Source of the DNA: an uncultured Streptococcus sp.
GTDB taxonomy: Bacteria > Bacillota > Bacilli > Lactobacillales > Streptococcaceae
DNA length: 17,740 bases
Reading direction: 5' to 3'
NCBI GenBank assembly: GCA_902470035.1
Contig: CABREZ010000015.1
Location: forward strand, 1 to 17,740
Made by a program: the position numbers and the translations under genes. Shown in pieces: positions 14,901-17,740 of the stretch (within the stretch, counting starts at the first letter, position 1; the number at the start of each line of letters is the position of its first letter). Below the pieces are notes generated by a model, which made no database searches, was not told where the DNA came from, and saw only the letters and a program-made list of their open reading frames with translations.

Positions 14901-15752
14901 ATGAAGAATATTTTTTCCCGCTATGTCAGTCAGTTTGATTGGACCAAGATCATGGATGAGTTGGTTTCGAAATTGATTTCCTTAGCTATTTTATTTATTT
15001 TATTTTTTCTTGCCAAGAAACTACTTCGTAGCATGGTGAAACGGATTTTAAAACCATCTCTGAACTATGTTGGACAAGATGACGCTCGGAAGAAAACTAT
15101 TTTGCGTTTGGTAGAAAGTCTGTTAACTTACTGCCTTTATTTCATCCTCATTTACTGGATTCTTTCCATCCTCGGCTTGCCCGTCTCAAGTCTTTTGGCG
15201 GGTGCTGGAATTGCAGGAGTTGCCATTGGGATGGGAGCTCAAGGCTTCTTATCGGATTTGGTCAATGGCTTCTTTATTCTTCTTGAGCGCCAATTGGATG
15301 TTGGAGATACGGTGCGAGTGACCAATGGTCCGATTACCATCGCAGGGACAGTGTCGAGTGTCGGCATTCGGACGACCCAGGTGCGAGATGCAGATGGGAC
15401 CTTGCATTTTATCCCTAATCGCAATATTATGGTTGTTAGCAATCTCTCGCGGGGCAACCAGCGCGTTCTCATTGATATGCCGATTTCTGCTCAAACTGAT
15501 CTCGATAAGATTTATCAGATCTTCCAGCAAGTCAACGACGAACAAGCACAGAAACATCCAGAAATCTTAGATGGTCCGACGATTTTAGGCCCTCAAATTG
15601 AAAAGGGGACGGGCCGCTATTCCTTCCGTGTGGCCATGATGGTCCAATCGGGAAGCCAAGTGGCCATCTACCATCTTTATTACAAACTCTATCATGATGC
15701 CCTCTTACAAAATGGGATTGAGATTCCAACCACTTTCTCTGTCACCCCCTAA
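14901..15752 (+). CDS. MscS-family small-conductance mechanosensitive channel
   Basis: Membrane channel that opens on membrane tension and releases solutes during osmotic downshock. The 283-residue product has hydrophobic segments at about 23-39 and 66-92, then the Gly/Ala-rich pore helix SLLAGAGIAGVAIGMGAQGF (97-116), the family hallmark. The beta domain follows (LERQLDVGDTVRV, VRDADGTLHFIPNRNI), and then the C-terminal cytoplasmic vestibule. This is the short form, close in length to B. subtilis YkuT. The start is uncertain. ATG 14901 has AGAAGG almost touching it and GAGGGAG 13 bases upstream. A TTG at 14889 is one base after GAGGGAG and adds four residues. It is divergent from sstT and convergent with def. 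Confidence 0.92.
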   Translation: MKNIFSRYVSQFDWTKIMDELVSKLISLAILFILFFLAKKLLRSMVKRILKPSLNYVGQDDARKKTILRLVESLLTYCLYFILIYWILSILGLPVSSLLAGAGIAGVAIGMGAQGFLSDLVNGFFILLERQLDVGDTVRVTNGPITIAGTVSSVGIRTTQVRDADGTLHFIPNRNIMVVSNLSRGNQRVLIDMPISAQTDLDKIYQIFQQVNDEQAQKHPEILDGPTILGPQIEKGTGRYSFRVAMMVQSGSQVAIYHLYYKLYHDALLQNGIEIPTTFSVTP

Positions 15753-15753
15753 C

Positions 15754-15777
15754 AAAAAAGACCTATTGGTCTTTTTT
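15754..15777. terminator. Bidirectional terminator between the channel gene and def
   Basis: AAAAAAGACC (15754-15763) and GGTCTTTTTT (15768-15777) form a perfect 10-bp stem with loop TATT; the A-run and T-run provide U-tracts in both directions. It begins 2 bases after the channel stop and ends 2 bases from the def stop. Confidence 0.95.
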
Positions 15778-15778
15778 C

Positions 15779-16393
15779 TTATTCTAAAATTAGCATGCCA
15801 TCTTTGACAGCGAAAGGATCTTTCGGATTGATTCGATCGTAGAACATGACCCCATTGATATGGTCGATTTCGTGTTGAACTACGATGGAGTTGTAGCCCT
15901 TGAGTTTGATACGGTGCTTTTCTCCCGTTTTGTCATAGTAGTCTACTGTTACACGTGCGTGACGGACCACATAACCAGGAACATTACGGTCTACAGAGAG
16001 GCATCCTTCACCATCTCCAAGAGCCGCATCTTGGACTGAGTGGGAGACAATTTTAGGATTGTACATGACTTCTTGGATGGAGTAGGCTTCTTTTGGAGGA
16101 TTTCCTTCTTCGTCCTCTGGATTTGGAACGAGAACGGCAATGATGCGTTTAGAAATATCTAATTGAGGAGCAGCGAGTCCAACTCCTCCCCGAAGACCTA
16201 ATTTTTCTGCCATGACAGGATCCTGTGAATGATGCAAGAACTGCATCATTTTTTCTCCTAGGATGATGTCTTGATCTGACAGTGGGAAAGTGACCTCTTC
16301 AGCGATAGCACGTAAAGTTGGGTGGCCTTCGCGAATAATATCATTCATATCAATTAGATGGGCAGCTTTTGTAATGGTTTCAATTGCAGACAT
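15779..16393 (-). CDS. def: Peptide deformylase
   Basis: Metalloenzyme (Fe2+) that removes the formyl group from the N-terminal Met of new proteins. The 204-residue product is the longer Gram-positive class II type. It has all three motifs: GVGLAAPQ (70-77), EGCLSV (129-134) with metal ligand Cys131, and QHEIDH (173-178) with His174, Glu175 and His178. I choose ATG 16393, MSAIETITKAAHLIDM, which agrees with the usual streptococcal N-terminus. An in-frame GTG at 16405 would add four residues but overlaps the ribosome binding site AAAGGAG, which lies 11 bases before ATG 16393. It is transcribed alone, convergent with the channel gene and divergent from rsuA. Confidence 0.96.
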   Translation of the reverse strand: MSAIETITKAAHLIDMNDIIREGHPTLRAIAEEVTFPLSDQDIILGEKMMQFLHHSQDPVMAEKLGLRGGVGLAAPQLDISKRIIAVLVPNPEDEEGNPPKEAYSIQEVMYNPKIVSHSVQDAALGDGEGCLSVDRNVPGYVVRHARVTVDYYDKTGEKHRIKLKGYNSIVVQHEIDHINGVMFYDRINPKDPFAVKDGMLILE

Positions 16394-16423
16394 GTTCTCA
16401 TTCACTCCTTTTTTCTAGAAACC

Positions 16424-16432
16424 ATCATATCA
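16424..16432 (-). promoter_or_regulatory. Extended -10 promoter of def
   Basis: Minus-strand TGATATGAT (16432-16424) is an extended -10; a weak -35 (TTTCAT) lies 17 bases upstream. AAAGGAG and the def ATG follow. Confidence 0.65.
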
Positions 16433-16530
16433 TAATTCCTTTTAGAATGAAAGTTTGCCAATTGATTGAGGGGTGCAAATGGACTAGACGGACTGTAAAC
16501 TAGAAAAGGGAAGAATCCTAGTCCGGTTCA

Positions 16531-16539
16531 TGGTATAAT
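16531..16539 (+). promoter_or_regulatory. Extended -10 promoter of rsuA
   Basis: TGGTATAAT (16531-16539) is an extended -10 with a poor -35. Transcription from here starts after the in-frame ATG at 16538, which excludes that ATG as the translation start. A dyad GGACTAG (16481-16487) / CTAGTCC (16518-16524) lies just upstream. Confidence 0.7.
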
Positions 16540-16564
16540 GATTAGAAGAATGAAGGAGACAAGC

Positions 16565-17293
16565 ATGCGTCTAGATAAATATTTAGTGGACTGTGGAGTG
16601 GGAAGCCGGACAGAAGTCAAGCAGGTTCTCAAGCAGAAAAAAATTCAGGTCAATGGAAAGGTGGAAACCTCTGCCAAGGTTCATATTGATCCAGATAAAG
16701 ATCAAGTGACCTATCTGGGAGAAAGTTTATTCCATGAAGAGTTTGTTTACTATCTGCTCAATAAACCCAAAGGAGTCATTTCTGCGACTGAGGACGATCG
16801 CCATCAAACAGTCTTGGATTTGCTAGATGATATTGCCAGACACAAGGAAGTCTTTCCTGTCGGACGGCTAGATATCGATACCCATGGCTTACTCCTCTTG
16901 ACCAATAATGGTAAGTTGGCTCATGCCATGCTCTCGCCTAAGAAACATGTGGACAAGGTCTACCGTGCCCAAGTAGCTGGTATCATAACCCAGGAAGATG
17001 TCGTCCGCTTCAAAGAAGGAATAGAATTGAAGGATTTCACCACCCTGCCAGCTGAGTTAGAAATTTTGGAAGTTGATCGAGAAGCCGAGACTTGCTTGGT
17101 TCAGATCCGCATCGCTGAAGGCAAATTCCACCAGGTCAAGCGTATGGTCGCAGCCTGTGGCAAAGAAGTCACCGATCTCGAGCGGATTTCCATGGGGCCA
17201 TTGAGCTTGGATCCTAGTCTCGAATTGGGGGAGTGGCGTAGATTGACAGCAGAAGAAATAGAGCTCTTAACTGACTTTCGGGTCAACCTATAA
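16565..17293 (+). CDS. rsuA: RsuA-type 16S rRNA pseudouridine synthase
   Basis: Isomerises a uridine in 16S rRNA (U516 in E. coli numbering) to pseudouridine. The 242-residue product has an N-terminal S4 RNA-binding domain (MRLDKYLVDCGVGSRTEV, about 1-55). The RsuA/RluB/E/F catalytic domain follows, with YLLNKPKGVIS (63-73) and GRLDIDTHGLLLLT (100-113), where Asp103 is the expected catalytic residue. KVYRA (131-135) and GKFHQVKRM complete the family pattern. I choose ATG 16565 because AAGGAG (16553-16558) lies 6 bases before it. The family has several paralogues with different target sites, so RsuA rather than RluB is inferred from overall length and the S4/RsuA-like sequence. It is the upstream neighbour of rpsO, which has its own promoter. 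Confidence 0.88.
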   Translation: MRLDKYLVDCGVGSRTEVKQVLKQKKIQVNGKVETSAKVHIDPDKDQVTYLGESLFHEEFVYYLLNKPKGVISATEDDRHQTVLDLLDDIARHKEVFPVGRLDIDTHGLLLLTNNGKLAHAMLSPKKHVDKVYRAQVAGIITQEDVVRFKEGIELKDFTTLPAELEILEVDREAETCLVQIRIAEGKFHQVKRMVAACGKEVTDLERISMGPLSLDPSLELGEWRRLTAEEIELLTDFRVNL

Positions 17294-17349
17294 TGAGAAG
17301 TCATTGTAGTCTTGGGTTTGAAGAACTCTATTGGAAAAAGCAGAAGTGT

Positions 17350-17378
17350 TTGACAGAAAGATGAAATCTTGGTAGAAT
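17350..17378 (+). promoter_or_regulatory. Promoter of rpsO
   Basis: TTGACA (17350-17355), 17-base spacer and TAGAAT (17373-17378) with TG extension form a near-consensus promoter, expected to start near 17385. The leader is about 84 bases. The stretch 17294-17349 after rsuA shows no clear terminator. Confidence 0.88.
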
Positions 17379-17401
17379 GAATAGGTCGAATAGACAACTA
17401 A

Positions 17402-17462
17402 CTCTTTCTTGGTAGCAGGCTATGCCAAACCTGCCACTCGGATAGAGCATAAAGAAAAGGAG
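17402..17462 (+). promoter_or_regulatory. Structured rpsO leader, possible S15 autoregulatory element
   Basis: The leader holds a hairpin GCAGG (17415-17419) / CCTGC (17430-17434), an enclosing CTCT (17402-17405) / AGAG (17444-17447) pairing, and an alternative long-range pairing of CTCTTTCTT (17402-17410) with AAGAAAAGGAG (17452-17462), the Shine-Dalgarno region. The last two pairings share CTCT and so are exclusive. S15 controls its own translation through leader RNA in several bacteria; I do not recognise this one as a known class. Confidence 0.4.
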
Positions 17463-17468
17463 CTTATC

Positions 17469-17738
17469 ATGGCAATCTCAAAAGAGAAAAAAAATGAAAT
17501 CATTGCACAATACGCACGTCACGAAGGTGACACTGGTTCAGTAGAAGTACAAGTTGCTGTCCTTACTTGGGAAATCAACCACTTGAACGACCACATCAAA
17601 CAACACAAAAAAGACCACGCTACTTACCGTGGTTTGATGAAGAAAATCGGTCGCCGTCGTAACTTGTTGGCTTACCTTCGTAAGAACGACGTTAACCGTT
17701 ACCGTGAGTTGATCAACTCTCTTGGACTTCGTCGTTAA
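17469..17738 (+). CDS. rpsO: Small ribosomal subunit protein S15
   Basis: Binds the three-way junction of the 16S rRNA central domain early in 30S assembly. The 89-residue product has the exact family length and sequence. HEGDTGSVEVQVAVLTWEI carries the conserved loop and helix that contact rRNA. HKKDHATYRGLMKKIGRRRN carries the conserved His, Asp and Ser/Thr-Tyr-Arg residues, and INSLGLRR ends the protein. AAAGGAG (17456-17462) precedes ATG 17469 by 6 bases. Codon use is visibly more biased than in the neighbours (CGT, GGT, AAC, GAC), as expected for a highly expressed gene. The stop falls 2 bases before the window end, so what follows (often pnp) is not visible. Confidence 0.98.
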   Translation: MAISKEKKNEIIAQYARHEGDTGSVEVQVAVLTWEINHLNDHIKQHKKDHATYRGLMKKIGRRRNLLAYLRKNDVNRYRELINSLGLRR

Positions 17739-17740
17739 TC

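Noticed and set aside
1..17740. Defence island, prophage, integrative element or CRISPR array
   Set aside because: All genes are recognised housekeeping or transport genes in a normal streptococcal setting; no integrase, transposase, cas genes or spaced repeats were seen.

Overview
The window looks like core chromosome of a Streptococcus, probably mitis/sanguinis-type (S. parasanguinis- or S. sanguinis-like). The grounds are protein sequences that read as close relatives of pneumococcal PflB, RecD2, RnhC, ZapA, MutS2, Def and RpsO, AAAGGAG-type ribosome binding sites, many extended -10 (TGnTATAAT) promoters, and the pflB/dinB, rnhC-lepB and zapA-cvpA-mutS2 neighbourhoods. The species assignment is an inference. 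I see no prophage, insertion sequence, CRISPR array, tRNA or rRNA.

Layout. Positions 1-877 (-) hold the N-terminal two-fifths of pyruvate formate-lyase (pflB), cut by the window edge, behind a strong promoter overlapped by a catabolite (cre) site. Divergent from it is dinB (translesion polymerase IV). A candidate ComX/SigX CIN-box lies upstream of dinB inside a 10-bp inverted repeat. Convergent to dinB is a minus-strand group: gpx (own promoter), then rnhC-lepB, nearly overlapping, then recD2. Divergent from gpx is the plus-strand series zapA-cvpA-mutS2 (cell division, membrane protein, nucleic-acid maintenance), ending in a terminator. Then come pepD (C69 dipeptidase) and a long leader holding a single-aptamer glycine riboswitch ahead of a sodium:alanine/glycine symporter. 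A dipeptidase beside a riboswitch-controlled amino-acid carrier makes a small amino-acid supply block.

Convergent to the symporter is sstT (sodium:serine/threonine symporter), broken by an apparent one-base deletion. Divergent from sstT is an MscS-type channel, then convergent def (peptide deformylase), divergent rsuA-like pseudouridine synthase, and rpsO (ribosomal protein S15). The rpsO leader can pair with its own Shine-Dalgarno sequence.

Most genes are ordinary housekeeping. The parts worth a second look are regulatory or mutational: the riboswitch switching helix, the possible competence control of dinB, the pflB operator array, the sstT frameshift, the rpsO leader, the hairpin just before mutS2, and the very short or absent rnhC leader.
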